Positions 50,410-59,975 of a stretch of 61,615 nucleotides of DNA are shown piece after piece. The translations under genes were made by a program, and so were the position numbers. The notes under the pieces were generated by a model that saw nothing but the letters and a program-made list of their open reading frames with translations, was not told where the DNA came from and ran no database searches. Within the stretch, counting starts at the first letter, position 1. The number at the start of each line of letters is the position of its first letter. Source of the DNA: Bacteroidales bacterium (GTDB lineage Bacteria > Bacteroidota > Bacteroidia > Bacteroidales > PWNQ01). The stretch covers positions 1 through 61,615 of the forward strand of contig JAIPBW010000006.1 of the NCBI GenBank assembly GCA_021738505.1, read 5' to 3'.

Positions 50410-51477
50410 ATGAAAAAACATAATTTTTATGCAGGCCCTTCCATCATGCCTGAATTCACCATTAATAAAACAGCCGAAGCGATCAAAGATTTTGAAGGCA
50501 TGGGGCTTTCTTTAATGGAAATTTCTCATCGCAGCAAACAGTTTGAAGCTGTGATGGAAGATGCACAACAAGCTTTTAAAGACCTGTTGAACATCCCGGA
50601 AGGCTATAAAGTCCTTTTCCTGGGAGGAGGAGCAAGCCTTCAGTTTGCTATGATTCCGTTTAACCTGATGCAAAACAAATCCGCCTACCTCAACACAGGA
50701 TCATGGGCAACAAAAGCAATCAAAGAAGCGAAGTTGTTTGGTGATGTTGATGTTGTAGCTTCCTCTGAAGATAAAACATTCAATTACATCCCGGAATTCA
50801 CAATCCCAAAAGATGCGGATTATTTCCATATCACAACCAATAACACCATCTATGGTACGGAGATCAAAGAAGATTTGGACAGTCCGGTTCCATTGGTAGC
50901 TGATATGTCTTCCGATATTTTCAGCCGTCCTGTTGACGTGAGTAAATATGGGATGATTTATGGCGGTGCTCAGAAAAACCTTGCGCCCTCAGGAGTTACA
51001 TTTGTTATTGTGAAAGAAGATTTACTGGGCAAAGTAGACCGTGATATCCCAACAATGCTCGACTACCGCACACATATCAAGAAAGGCTCGATGTTCAATA
51101 CACCACCTGTTGTTCCGGTATATTCTGCCTTGCAAACATTGAAATGGTTGCAGCAAAATGGAGGCGTTGAAGCCATGCAGAAAGTGAACATCGAAAAAGC
51201 CAATCTGCTTTACGATGAAATTCAAAGGAACAAATTATTTAAACCTACAGTAGCCAAAGAAGAAGACCGCTCACTAATGAATGTGTGCTTCATTATGAAC
51301 GATGAGTATGCAGAACTTGAGAAAGAATTCTTTGAATTTGCTACAAACAAAGGTATGGTTGGTATTAAAGGACACCGTTCTGTTGGTGGTTTCCGTGCAT
51401 CGCTCTACAATGCTCTTCCAAAGGAAAGTGTAGAAGCTTTAATAGATACTATGAAAGAATTCGAAGCAAAACATTAA
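50410..51477 (+). CDS. serC: Phosphoserine aminotransferase
   Basis: The 355-residue enzyme starts [15 protein letters not shown] and carries [52 protein letters not shown] and [17 protein letters not shown] with the PLP-binding Lys, then [16 protein letters not shown]. All are SerC hallmarks. It converts 3-phosphohydroxypyruvate and glutamate to phosphoserine and 2-oxoglutarate, the second step of serine biosynthesis (and serves pyridoxal synthesis). It is followed 78 bases later by the 3-phosphoglycerate dehydrogenase gene, the preceding enzyme. Confidence 0.96.
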   Translation: MKKHNFYAGPSIMPEFTINKTAEAIKDFEGMGLSLMEISHRSKQFEAVMEDAQQAFKDLLNIPEGYKVLFLGGGASLQFAMIPFNLMQNKSAYLNTGSWATKAIKEAKLFGDVDVVASSEDKTFNYIPEFTIPKDADYFHITTNNTIYGTEIKEDLDSPVPLVADMSSDIFSRPVDVSKYGMIYGGAQKNLAPSGVTFVIVKEDLLGKVDRDIPTMLDYRTHIKKGSMFNTPPVVPVYSALQTLKWLQQNGGVEAMQKVNIEKANLLYDEIQRNKLFKPTVAKEEDRSLMNVCFIMNDEYAELEKEFFEFATNKGMVGIKGHRSVGGFRASLYNALPKESVEALIDTMKEFEAKH

Positions 51478-51555
51478 AATCAATTCAAGGAAAGGTCTCA
51501 GACTCCACAGCAGTTTGGGACTTTTCTTCATTGTTAAACAAAAAACTTATAAGAT

Positions 51556-52479
51556 ATGACAAAAGTACTGATAGCAACCGAGAAGCCATTCCATCCGGAT
51601 GCCATTCCCGGTATCAAGAAAATTGCAGGAGATGCAGGTTTTGAAGTTACTCTGCTGGAAAAATATAAAGAAAAAACCGATTTATTGGATGCTGTAAAAG
51701 ACGCAACAGCATTAATCGTCAGAAGCGACAAAGTCACCTCAGATGTCATTGAAGCCGCTGAAGAACTAAAAGTTGTTGTCCGGGCAGGTGCCGGTTACGA
51801 CAATGTCGATCTGGACGCTGCAACAAAAAATAATGTGGCTGTGATGAATACACCAGGCCAAAATTCCAATGCCGTTGCAGAACTCGCTTTGGGAATGATG
51901 GTTTTTCATGCACGCGGACATTTCAATGGTAAATCAGGTACTGAGCTCCGTAATAAAACTTTAGGTATTCATGCTTTTGGCCATGTAGGCCAGTTTGTAG
52001 CTGAAATTGCCAAAGGGTTTAACATGGATGTCTATGCCTTTGATCCGTTTAAGGATAGCAAAGAAATAGAAAAGATGGGCGTAAAACCGGTTAGCTCCGT
52101 TGGTGAACTATATGAAAAATGTCAGTATATTTCGCTTCACATTCCCTCGAATGAAAAAACAAAAAAATCAATTGGTTACGACTTGTTGAATAAAATGCCG
52201 GAGAATGCAACCTTGGTTAATACAGCCCGCAAGGAAGTAATTAACGAGGAAGAGCTTTTAAAAGTGATGGAAGAACGAAACGACTTTCATTACCTATCGG
52301 ATATAGCTCCGGATTGTGCTGATCAGATAGCGGAAAACTATGAAGGACGTTATTTCTTCACTCCTAAGAAAATGGGAGCTCAAACTGCAGAGGCCAACAT
52401 TAATGCCGGACTTGCTGCTGCTGAACAAATTGTAAATTATATTAAAAATAACGACACTACATTTCAAGTAAATAAATAA
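51556..52479 (+). CDS. serA: D-3-phosphoglycerate dehydrogenase (short form)
   Basis: The 307-residue D-2-hydroxyacid dehydrogenase has RAGAGYDNVDLDAA, a nucleotide loop LGIHAFGHVGQFVAEIAKGF and the catalytic Arg in NTARKEVINEEEL. It lacks the ACT regulatory domains of long SerA. The catalytic His, normally in a TPH-x-G-A-x-T motif, is replaced: the sequence is FFTPKKMGAQTAEA. I recall the same change in other Bacteroidota SerA proteins, so it is probably a family trait and not decay. It lies between serC and a four-helix-bundle gene, and oxidises 3-phosphoglycerate with NAD in serine synthesis. Confidence 0.9.
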   Translation: MTKVLIATEKPFHPDAIPGIKKIAGDAGFEVTLLEKYKEKTDLLDAVKDATALIVRSDKVTSDVIEAAEELKVVVRAGAGYDNVDLDAATKNNVAVMNTPGQNSNAVAELALGMMVFHARGHFNGKSGTELRNKTLGIHAFGHVGQFVAEIAKGFNMDVYAFDPFKDSKEIEKMGVKPVSSVGELYEKCQYISLHIPSNEKTKKSIGYDLLNKMPENATLVNTARKEVINEEELLKVMEERNDFHYLSDIAPDCADQIAENYEGRYFFTPKKMGAQTAEANINAGLAAAEQIVNYIKNNDTTFQVNK

Positions 52480-52510
52480 AAAGAAAAAGCTGATAAATTA
52501 TCAAAACCTA

Positions 52511-52540
52511 TTGGACTGTTGGCAAAATAACCTATTTTTG
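52511..52540 (+). promoter_or_regulatory. Strong internal promoter (TTG-N19-TATTTTTG)
   Basis: TTG at 52511-52513, 19 bases, TATTTTTG at 52533-52540. A complete consensus match, located in the 88-base gap after serA and 27 bases before the four-helix-bundle ATG, so that gene and DUF1015 can be expressed apart from serCA. Confidence 0.7.
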
Positions 52541-52567
52541 CCCGCCTAATTATTAAACTGTTTTACC

Positions 52568-53071
52568 ATGAAGGAAGAATACAGAGAAAAAGAAGAAATG
52601 CAGGAAAGTTTACCGCGAGAAGAACGGAATTATAGCTTTTTTAGATTCGAAGACCTGCGACTTTATGACAAGGTATTAACATACATTGACTGGGTTTTTG
52701 AAACAACAAAACTATTTCCTGAATTAGATGATAATGGACTGGGAGCTAAATTTCGTAATGCTTCCCAATCAATTGCCATTAGCATTGCTGAAGGATCCGG
52801 AAGAACGAAAAGTCAATTTGTTTACCATCTAAAACTTTCTAAAAGCTCCATCCGTGAATGTGTTGTTTTAACAACAATATCACACCGTTTTGGATATCTT
52901 AGTGATAACGCTTTGGAAGAATCCAGAGGTCAACTAATTGAATTGTCGAAAATGCTGGGTGCATTGATCTCTTCATTGCAAAGAAGTAATAATGGCAGCG
53001 GTAACAACCACAGTAGTAATGGGAACGGAAGTTATTCTTCAACAGAAGATAATCAGCCAAGATATCAATAA
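52568..53071 (+). CDS. Four-helix-bundle protein (23S rRNA intervening-sequence protein family)
   Basis: The 167-residue protein carries FRFEDLRLYDKVLTYIDWVFETTKLFP and GLGAKFRNASQSIAISIAEGSGRTK. This is the signature of the small helical proteins first seen encoded by 23S rRNA intervening sequences and later found free-standing across Bacteroidota. An acidic N-terminal extension of about 20 residues and a Ser/Asn/Gly-rich tail of about 30 are added. Function of the family is unknown. It is inserted between serA and DUF1015, genes that usually adjoin in this phylum, and has its own promoter. Confidence 0.85.
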   Translation: MKEEYREKEEMQESLPREERNYSFFRFEDLRLYDKVLTYIDWVFETTKLFPELDDNGLGAKFRNASQSIAISIAEGSGRTKSQFVYHLKLSKSSIRECVVLTTISHRFGYLSDNALEESRGQLIELSKMLGALISSLQRSNNGSGNNHSSNGNGSYSSTEDNQPRYQ

Positions 53072-53090
53072 CCGTTAAAAACCAAAAACG

Positions 53091-54341
53091 ATGGCTACTT
53101 TAAAACCATTTAAAGGATTAAGACCGCCGAAAGAACTGGCAAAAGACGTTGCTTCACGTCCTTATGACGTTTTGAACTCCGAAGAAGCACGCAAAGAGGC
53201 TGAAGGTAATGACAAATCATTACTCCATATCATCAAACCTGAAATTGACCTGCCCAAAGATACAGACCCTTATTCCAACGAAGTCTATAACAAAGCCAAA
53301 GAAAACTTTGATAAATTTCTCGAAAATGACTGGCTAGTGCAAGACTCGGAAGAAAAGCTCTATATCTATTCACAGAAAAGAGGCGATCACAAACAATATG
53401 GTCTGGTTGGATGCGCAGGTGTTCAGGACTATATGAATGATGTGATTAAAAAACATGAACTTACCCGCGCTGCTAAAGAAGAAGACCGGATGAAACATGT
53501 ACGTGTTACAAATGCAAACATGGAACCGGTATTTTTTACTTACAGAGCAGTGCCTGAGATTGACGAAATCATTGAAAAATGGGTAAGTGAACATGATCCT
53601 GTCTATGATTTTGTTGCTGATGACAATGTAGAGCACGAATTCTGGGTAATTGATGACGCTGAAACAATTCAGCACCTGGTTCAGCTTTTTGAAGCAGTCC
53701 CTAATACTTATGTTGCTGATGGACACCACAGAACGGCTGCTGCTGCATTGGTAGGTAATGAGAAGAAGAAAAACAATCCCGATCATACAGGTAATGAGGA
53801 ATACAACTTTTTCTTAGCCGTACACTTCCCTGACAATCAACTGGACATCATCGATTACAACCGGGTTGTTAAAGACCTTAACGGTATGTCTTCCGATGAA
53901 TTCATCCAAAAGCTTGAAAACACATTTACGGTAGAAGAAAAAGGAGAAGAGATCTATAAACCAGATCAGCTTCATAATTTCAGCATGTATCTGGAAGGAA
54001 AATGGTACTCTTTAACTGCCAAAGAAGGGACTTATAACGATAAGGACCCGATTGGCATTCTGGATGTAACAGTACTGTCAAACCATGTTTTGGATAATCT
54101 GCTCGACATTAAGGATCTTCGCACCAGTGACCGCATCGACTTTGTTGGCGGGATTCGTGGTTTGGAAGAACTTAAAAAGCGCGTTGACAGTGGGGAAATG
54201 AAAGTGGCTTTTGCCCTTTATCCAGTTTCGCTGGAGCAATTACTAAATATTGCTGACAGCGGCGAAATTATGCCACCTAAAACAACCTGGTTTGAGCCAA
54301 AACTACGCTCAGGACTGGTTGTACATAAACTAGATGATTAA
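53091..54341 (+). CDS. DUF1015 family protein
   Basis: The 416-residue protein has the family blocks LKPFKGLRPPKELAKDVASRPYDVLNSEEAR, KLYIYSQKRGDHKQYGLVGCAGVQDY, VADGHHRTAAA and LYPVSLEQLLNIADSGEIMPPKTTWFEPKLRSGLVVH. DUF1015 proteins commonly sit next to serC and serA and have been suggested to process a serine-related metabolite, but I know of no settled function in this context. Length is normal. The start is 19 bases after the four-helix-bundle stop, and a strong terminator follows at 54358. Confidence 0.88.
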   Translation: MATLKPFKGLRPPKELAKDVASRPYDVLNSEEARKEAEGNDKSLLHIIKPEIDLPKDTDPYSNEVYNKAKENFDKFLENDWLVQDSEEKLYIYSQKRGDHKQYGLVGCAGVQDYMNDVIKKHELTRAAKEEDRMKHVRVTNANMEPVFFTYRAVPEIDEIIEKWVSEHDPVYDFVADDNVEHEFWVIDDAETIQHLVQLFEAVPNTYVADGHHRTAAAALVGNEKKKNNPDHTGNEEYNFFLAVHFPDNQLDIIDYNRVVKDLNGMSSDEFIQKLENTFTVEEKGEEIYKPDQLHNFSMYLEGKWYSLTAKEGTYNDKDPIGILDVTVLSNHVLDNLLDIKDLRTSDRIDFVGGIRGLEELKKRVDSGEMKVAFALYPVSLEQLLNIADSGEIMPPKTTWFEPKLRSGLVVHKLDD

Positions 54342-54357
54342 AAATCTTCAAAATATA

Positions 54358-54393
54358 AAAAAACGCGCTGTCAATTGATAGCGCGTTTTTTTT
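54358..54393. terminator. Bidirectional terminator after the serine operon
   Basis: AAAACGCGCTGTC pairs with GATAGCGCGTTTT (one G-T pair) around AATT, followed by a run of T's. It lies 17 bases beyond DUF1015 and also suits the end of typA on the other strand. Confidence 0.85.
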
Positions 54394-54488
54394 GTTTCAA
54401 AACTTTCTTTTATCAGTCTATATTTCTCCTTTTTATTGAAAAAATCTGAGAATATAGACCCTAATAATAACCCCGGATAATAAAATAA

Positions 54489-56297
54489 TTATTGTTTTTG
54501 CTTCATATGGCGCTTGCGCTCATGCTCATCCAATAATATTTTGCGAATACGTATGGAACGAGGTGTAATTTCAAGATATTCATCATCTCCGATATATTCC
54601 ATAGCTTCTTCAAGTGAAAATTTCACCGGAGGCGCCAGCAACACTTTATCATCAGATCCGGAAGCACGCACATTCGAGAGTTTCTTTCCTTTGGTAATAT
54701 TGACTTCCAGGTCATCTTTTCGCGTGTTTTCTCCAATCACCTGTCCGGCATAAACTTCATCCATAGGGACAATAAAGAATTTGCCACGGTCTTGCATTTT
54801 ATCAATCGAATAAGCCAGGGCTTTTCCTGTTTCCATAGCTATTATGGAACCATTACGTTTATGCTCCATTTCCCCTTTCCAGGGTTCAAAGGCTTTAAAT
54901 TGATGAGAAACCAGCGCTTCTCCGCCGGAAACAGTCATTAGTGAATTGGTCAGTCCAATAATTCCGCGCGCCGGAATATCGAATTCAAGCACCTGCCGGT
55001 CGTTTTTATTGGTAATACTTCTGACCTCCCCTTTCCGTTTTGTGACAATTTCAATAATTTTTCCTGTAAAAGCCTCAGGAGTTTGAACTGTAAGTATTTC
55101 TATGGGTTCATTTTTGACACCATCTATCTCCTTAATCAACACCTGAGGTTGACCTAATTGAAATTCATATCCTTCGCGGCGCATCGTTTCCACTAATATG
55201 GAAAGGTGCAACACCCCGCGTCCATATACTAACAATCGCTCAGGCGACTGGGTTTCTTCAACACGTAATGCCAAATCCTTTTCCGTTTCCCGGAATAATC
55301 GTTCTCTCAGATGACGGGAGGTCACATACTCTCCTTCCTGTCCGTAAAAAGGGGAATTATTCACGGTGAAAAGCATGCTCATAGTCGGTTCATCAATAGC
55401 AACCGGAATTAATCCTTCAGGATTTTCATGATCAGCGATCGTATCTCCAATATCAAAATTTTCGGGCCCCATTAAGGCACAAATCTCTCCGGCAACAACT
55501 TCATCTTTAACTTTTCTTTTTCCTAAACCTTCAAATAAGTATACTTCCTTAATCTGCGATCGGAAAGTGGTATTGTCCCGTTTTACAATTGAAACAGGCA
55601 TGCCGGCCTGCAGTTTACCCCGTGTAATCTTCCCAACCGCAATTCTTCCAACATAAGAGGAATAATCAATTGAGGAGATACGCATTTGCAAACTCCCTTC
55701 TGAAATAGCAGGAAATGGAACGTAATCCAGAATTACGTCTAACAAATAGCTAATGTCATGGGTCGGATTTTCGAAATCAGGACCCATCCAACCTTCTTTG
55801 GAAGAACCATAAACAGTGGGAAAGTTAAGTTGTTCTTCATCTCCATCCAAACTAAACATCAAATCAAAAACAGATTCCTGAACCTCATCAGGAGAACAGT
55901 TCGGCTTATCTACTTTATTGATCACAACAATGGGGCGCAATTTCAACTGTAAAGCCTTTTGCAATACAAATCGCGTCTGCGGCATAGGCCCTTCAAAGGC
56001 ATCGACAAGTAATAACACCCCGTCAGCCATGTTTAAGACACGCTCTACTTCTCCGCCGAAATCACTGTGACCGGGAGTATCAATAATATTAATTTTTGTA
56101 TCTTTATATTTGACCGATACATTTTTGGAAAGAATCGTAATTCCCCGTTCGCGCTCAAGATCATTTGAGTCCAGAATCAAATCCTGTACCGATTCATTTT
56201 CGCGGAAGAGCTTTGACTGGTGTAAGATCCGGTCTACAAGTGTTGTCTTACCATGGTCTACGTGAGCTATAATAGCTATATTTCTAATGTTTTTCAT
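54489..56297 (-). CDS. typA: Ribosome-associated GTPase TypA/BipA
   Basis: The 602-residue translational GTPase has G1 [12 protein letters not shown], switch-[24 protein letters not shown] and, in the C-terminal domain, the TypA-specific blocks [16 protein letters not shown] and [35 protein letters not shown]. It binds the ribosome in an EF-G-like manner and helps assembly or translation under stress such as cold. Length is normal and no domains are missing. It is a single gene. Confidence 0.97.
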   Translation of the reverse strand: MKNIRNIAIIAHVDHGKTTLVDRILHQSKLFRENESVQDLILDSNDLERERGITILSKNVSVKYKDTKINIIDTPGHSDFGGEVERVLNMADGVLLLVDAFEGPMPQTRFVLQKALQLKLRPIVVINKVDKPNCSPDEVQESVFDLMFSLDGDEEQLNFPTVYGSSKEGWMGPDFENPTHDISYLLDVILDYVPFPAISEGSLQMRISSIDYSSYVGRIAVGKITRGKLQAGMPVSIVKRDNTTFRSQIKEVYLFEGLGKRKVKDEVVAGEICALMGPENFDIGDTIADHENPEGLIPVAIDEPTMSMLFTVNNSPFYGQEGEYVTSRHLRERLFRETEKDLALRVEETQSPERLLVYGRGVLHLSILVETMRREGYEFQLGQPQVLIKEIDGVKNEPIEILTVQTPEAFTGKIIEIVTKRKGEVRSITNKNDRQVLEFDIPARGIIGLTNSLMTVSGGEALVSHQFKAFEPWKGEMEHKRNGSIIAMETGKALAYSIDKMQDRGKFFIVPMDEVYAGQVIGENTRKDDLEVNITKGKKLSNVRASGSDDKVLLAPPVKFSLEEAMEYIGDDEYLEITPRSIRIRKILLDEHERKRHMKQKQ

Positions 56298-56519
56298 TCT
56301 TTTATTATAATCTTAAAATGAGTCGCGAAAGTACCTTTTATTTCTGTAATAATTCGAAAACCCGACACCAAATATCAAACAAAATCAATTATTTGATAAC
56401 ATACTTAAGTTCTGTTTTTTATATACACATTTCACTCCACGACAATAAATTTCAAATCCATTACCCATACGAACATTAAGCCTTCGATATTGTTTTTCAA
56501 TGAATAAAATAATCTTTAT

Positions 56520-57098
56520 ATGACGACAAAAATAGCCTTAATCTATGGTTCTGTGCGTAAAGACCGGCAGGGGATCCGGGCCGCCAGGTATTTAAAGCGA
56601 AAACTGCAGGAACGTTCCATTCATGTAGATCTTATTGATCCGCTAGAATATCAATTACCAATGCTCGATAAAATGTACAAAGAGTTTGAACCGGGAAAAG
56701 CCCCGGAATCTATGAAAAAACTATCGGAAATATTTGATCAGTCCGATGGTTTTTTAATTGTCAGCGGTGAATACAACCACAGCATCCCTCCTGCTTTGAA
56801 GAATATCCTTGATCACTTTCAAAGTGAATACATGTTCAAGCCCAGTGCTATTGCAAGCTATTCAGCGGGGATTTTCGGAGGCATGCGTGTAGCAATGCAC
56901 CTGAGAGCCGTTCTCGGTGAGCTGGGAATGCCTGCCATATCATCTTTACTACCTATTCCTCAAATATCATCTGCTTTAGATGAAAAAGGAACTCCGCAAA
57001 ATAAATATATCGAGCCTTCTACAAATCGGTTCCTGGATGAATTTGAATGGTATATTGAAGCTCTTAAATCACAACGGGCTATGGGAACACCATTTTAA
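56520..57098 (+). CDS. NADPH-dependent FMN reductase
   Basis: The 192-residue flavodoxin-fold protein starts KIALIYGSVRKDRQGIRAARYL. It has the flavin-binding IVSGEYNHSIPPALKNILDHF and SAGIFGGMRVAMHLRAVLGELGMPAIS, typical of the NADPH-dependent FMN reductase/ArsH group (PF03358). It reduces free flavin or quinones with NADPH. The ATG is immediately preceded by A/T-rich sequence without a clear ribosome-binding site. It converges with the zinc operon. The exact electron acceptor is unknown. Confidence 0.85.
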   Translation: MTTKIALIYGSVRKDRQGIRAARYLKRKLQERSIHVDLIDPLEYQLPMLDKMYKEFEPGKAPESMKKLSEIFDQSDGFLIVSGEYNHSIPPALKNILDHFQSEYMFKPSAIASYSAGIFGGMRVAMHLRAVLGELGMPAISSLLPIPQISSALDEKGTPQNKYIEPSTNRFLDEFEWYIEALKSQRAMGTPF

Positions 57099-57104
57099 CC
57101 CCTG

Positions 57105-57125
57105 CAAAACTTGTTTTAAGTTTTG
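57105..57125. terminator. Weak hairpin between the FMN reductase and znuB genes
   Basis: CAAAACTT and AAGTTTTG form an 8-bp A/T-rich stem with a GTTTT loop; no T-tract follows directly, so this is a weak terminator candidate. Confidence 0.3.
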
Positions 57126-57177
57126 GGAGTTATTCCTGCATTATTTTTTTCGTTCAAAAGACGAAATGTACACCAGT

Positions 57178-58002
57178 TTAAATCAAGGCTTTTTTTCCAT
57201 GATTTTGCAGCCATTTCACTCCTGAGGCCAGGAAAAACATCAAAATCAGCACAAATACAATCGTAGCTCCGGACGGGATATTCAAAAGCCAGGCAGCAGC
57301 CAAACCGGACAAAGTTCCAACAAGGCCTGTCAGCACTGAAAAGATCAAGATATTCTGGTATTTATTTGTAAACAAATTAGCAATTGACTGGGGAACAGTC
57401 AATAACGACAACACCAAAATAATACCCACTACTCTGATATTGAAAACTATAGCCAGAGCTACCAGACTTATCATCAGATATTTTACAGTTTGAACCGGAA
57501 GGTTACGTGTACGGGCAAAATCTTCATCAAAAGAGACATATAAAATGACCTTATACATTACACTAAAAACAATAATGCTCACAAGTGATAAAATACCCAA
57601 AAACCAAATATCCAGGGATGAAACCGTAAGAATACTTCCAAAAAGATAAGACATTAAATTGGGAGAATATCCTGGTGTGATATAAATAAAAATGATACCC
57701 AAGGCCATGCCCAAAGACCATAACATGGCAATTACTGAGTCTTGCCTCACTAAGCGGCGATTGGAAAATTTTTCTATTCCTAATGCAGCGATTACACTAA
57801 AAACAGCAGCCCCTATGATGGGATTTATACCGAAAAAATGGCCAATGCCAATCCCGCCGAAAGAAGCATGCGTTAATCCTCCGGAAACAAAAACCATCCG
57901 GCGACTAACGATATAAGTCCCGATCAGGCCACAACTTATGGCAGCGAAAACGGCCGCCAACAAAGAGTTTGTTAAATATCCAAATTCCAATAGGTTATTC
58001 AT
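57178..58002 (-). CDS. znuB: Zinc/manganese ABC transporter permease
   Basis: The 274-residue protein is an ABC-3 type permease with about eight membrane helices. It contains FVSGGLTHASFGGIGIGHFFG near residue 40 and a coupling segment ALVFSLLTVPQSIAN-like (LVLSLLTVPQSIANLFT) that match ZnuB/TroC/MntB permeases. It overlaps the ATPase gene upstream by 8 bases, so translation is coupled. Metal specificity is inferred as zinc from the Fur/Zur-like regulator and the His-rich binding protein in the same operon. Manganese remains possible. Confidence 0.85.
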   Translation of the reverse strand: MNNLLEFGYLTNSLLAAVFAAISCGLIGTYIVSRRMVFVSGGLTHASFGGIGIGHFFGINPIIGAAVFSVIAALGIEKFSNRRLVRQDSVIAMLWSLGMALGIIFIYITPGYSPNLMSYLFGSILTVSSLDIWFLGILSLVSIIVFSVMYKVILYVSFDEDFARTRNLPVQTVKYLMISLVALAIVFNIRVVGIILVLSLLTVPQSIANLFTNKYQNILIFSVLTGLVGTLSGLAAAWLLNIPSGATIVFVLILMFFLASGVKWLQNHGKKALI

Positions 58003-58756
58003 GAGAATGACTTTTTAATACAGTATGCGGAATTGTACCATGGGTTATCAGCTGAATAGGACAATTATAAACAGATAATTGCTCTTCTGAAATCGTATTT
58101 GAATCATGATAATGCACACTTTTGTTGACACACACTATCGATTTGATATATGCAGAAATAGTTCCTAAATCATGAGAGACCAAAACAATGGCCATACGCT
58201 GGTTCAGGTAATGCAACATTTCATATAATTCTGCTTCGAATTTATTGTCCACATAAGTATTCGGTTCGTCGAGAAACAATAGTTTAGGTTCGGAGACTAT
58301 CGCTCTGGCCAAAAATACTCGTTGCTTTTGCCCGCCGGAGAGCTCCCCTATACTTTTCTCTTTCAAATGAGAAATGCCCAAGTCCTGCAAAGTTTCCAAG
58401 ATTCTGGTATTATCTTCTTTGCTAAATCGCGAGAACAACTTTTTAGGAGTTGCCAATCCAGAACGTACTACCTCATAGACAGAAACCGGGAACTTATCAT
58501 CAAACTTGTTGATTTGAGGCAAATAGCCCATTTGCCCAATAAGGTTTTGCCCCCCACCATCTAAATAATATTCCACAGATCCTTTCCATGGCCTTTGAAG
58601 CCCCAGCATCACTTTAAGCAGCGTCGTCTTCCCTCCTCCATTAGGCCCGATAATGCCGATAAAATCATGCTCATAAACAGAAAAGTCAGCATTCTCGATG
58701 GCTATTTCGTTTTCATAACCTGCCGTTACATTTTTCAATTCTACCAGTTTTTGCAT
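57995..58756 (-). CDS. znuC: Zinc ABC transporter ATP-binding protein
   Basis: The 253-residue ATPase has Walker A GPNGGGKTT (near residue 36), signature LSGGQKQRVFLARAI, Walker B LLFLDEPNTYVD and the H-loop SHDLGTISAYIKSIVCVN. The last feature is characteristic of the ZnuC/TroB group. It drives uptake through the permease encoded next. Operon position is fifth: its start is 12 bases after the znuA stop. Length is normal. Assignment to zinc depends on the operon context. Confidence 0.88.
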   Translation of the reverse strand: MQKLVELKNVTAGYENEIAIENADFSVYEHDFIGIIGPNGGGKTTLLKVMLGLQRPWKGSVEYYLDGGGQNLIGQMGYLPQINKFDDKFPVSVYEVVRSGLATPKKLFSRFSKEDNTRILETLQDLGISHLKEKSIGELSGGQKQRVFLARAIVSEPKLLFLDEPNTYVDNKFEAELYEMLHYLNQRMAIVLVSHDLGTISAYIKSIVCVNKSVHYHDSNTISEEQLSVYNCPIQLITHGTIPHTVLKSHSHE

Positions 58757-58768
58757 TTTTCTATCGTA

Positions 58769-59674
58769 TCATTCTTTATCCGTTAAACTTTCAATGATTT
58801 GATCAATCATTAAAGGCCAGTTTTCCTTCAAAGGATTTATAACTCTAACATTGACATCTAATTCTTTAGCAATCGTTTTGGCATTGCGCATATCAAAATG
58901 TTTTTGTGCAAGAATAGAGGATACCTCATGTTCCCGGGCTTTTGTAATGATCTTGTGCATTTGCCGGGAAGAAGGTTCTTTTCCCTGGTTTTCAATAACA
59001 ATCTGATTTAATCCATAATCTCTGGCCAAATAACCTAAAGCCGGATGAAAAATCAAAAAGCTTTTATTTTCCATTTGATCCACCTTAGTGCGTACCAAAT
59101 GATCTTTCGTGTCAACAAACTGCTTTAGTTTTTGATAATTATTCCTGATTTCCGCCTCATGCCCGGGATATAATTCTATTAAAGCCCTTTTCATATTTTT
59201 AATCATAGGAGAAACAGTAGAAGGAGAAATCCAAATATGAGGATCGGCCAAATTATCCCCGTGATCATGGTTATGATGGCTTTCAGCCTTCTTATGTGTG
59301 TGATCACCCTGCATCAATAAGTCGATATTTTCGGCCAGGTTATACACCTTCATATCTTTGTTATTCGAGCGGAATCTTGACATCCAGACTTTTTCAAAAG
59401 ATAAAGGTTCAATTCTCAAATAAGCATCAGACTTTTTCAATTTTTGGATATTCTTTGGCGAAGGTTCATAAGTAGCAGGACTGGCACCGGCAGGTACCAT
59501 CACATTGACCTCTACAAACTCCCCCGCCATTTCTTCTATAAAGTATTTTAATGGTAATACAGAAACATTCACAATATTTTTCTGTTCTTCCTCTGGCTTT
59601 TCCTTTATGCCAGTATTACATGATGCGAACACAAGTATCGTTATTAACAGGATCAATTTAGTCTTTTTCATCAT
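58769..59674 (-). CDS. znuA: Zinc ABC transporter substrate-binding lipoprotein
   Basis: The start at MMKKTKLILLITILVFASC follows AAGGAG and gives a lipobox FASC. The mature protein has the cluster A-I fold marks: IEEMAGEFVEVNVMVPAGASPATYEPSP, DPHIWISPSTVSPMIKNM, FHPALGYLARDYGL and ILAQKHFDMRNAKTIAKEL. A His-rich loop (HTHKKAESHHNHDHGD) before DPHIW is typical of zinc binders. The first metal His (ASPHTYEP in most relatives) is Ala here, so zinc would be held by the other two His and an acidic residue. It overlaps the end of yidD by 17 bases. Confidence 0.88.
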   Translation of the reverse strand: MMKKTKLILLITILVFASCNTGIKEKPEEEQKNIVNVSVLPLKYFIEEMAGEFVEVNVMVPAGASPATYEPSPKNIQKLKKSDAYLRIEPLSFEKVWMSRFRSNNKDMKVYNLAENIDLLMQGDHTHKKAESHHNHDHGDNLADPHIWISPSTVSPMIKNMKRALIELYPGHEAEIRNNYQKLKQFVDTKDHLVRTKVDQMENKSFLIFHPALGYLARDYGLNQIVIENQGKEPSSRQMHKIITKAREHEVSSILAQKHFDMRNAKTIAKELDVNVRVINPLKENWPLMIDQIIESLTDKE

Positions 59675-59975
59675 CTCCATCTCCTTCATAATTTATCGTT
59701 TCAGATTTCATAACAGGTTTCAATTTCATCTTTTTGACAACCATAACCGGAACCGGATCCCAGCCATGTGTCCCCCAGGGATGACAACGCAATATACGGT
59801 TAACTGCAATTTTCCCTCCCGTAACAGGACCAAATTTCCGCACAGCCTCTTTGCTGTATTCAGAGCATGTGGGAATGTGGCGACAGGATGCTGGCGTTAA
59901 TGGTGAAATAACATATTGATAAAATTTCACCGGAAGCAGCACAAGCTCATAACCTATTTTCTTCTGTTTTACCAT
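59658..59975 (-). CDS. yidD: Membrane protein insertion efficiency factor YidD
   Basis: The 105-residue protein carries the full YidD pattern: LLPVKFYQYVISPLTPASCRHIPTCSEYSKEAVRKFG followed by NRILRCHPWGTHGWDPVP, with the conserved Cys residues. An acidic/charged tail extends from about residue 80. YidD sits at the inner face of the membrane and assists YidC-dependent insertion; it normally lies beside rnpA and yidC. Here it is embedded between dcd (1-base overlap) and znuA in a zinc operon. Family is secure; the reason for this location is unknown. Confidence 0.92.
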   Translation of the reverse strand: MVKQKKIGYELVLLPVKFYQYVISPLTPASCRHIPTCSEYSKEAVRKFGPVTGGKIAVNRILRCHPWGTHGWDPVPVMVVKKMKLKPVMKSETINYEGDGDDEKD

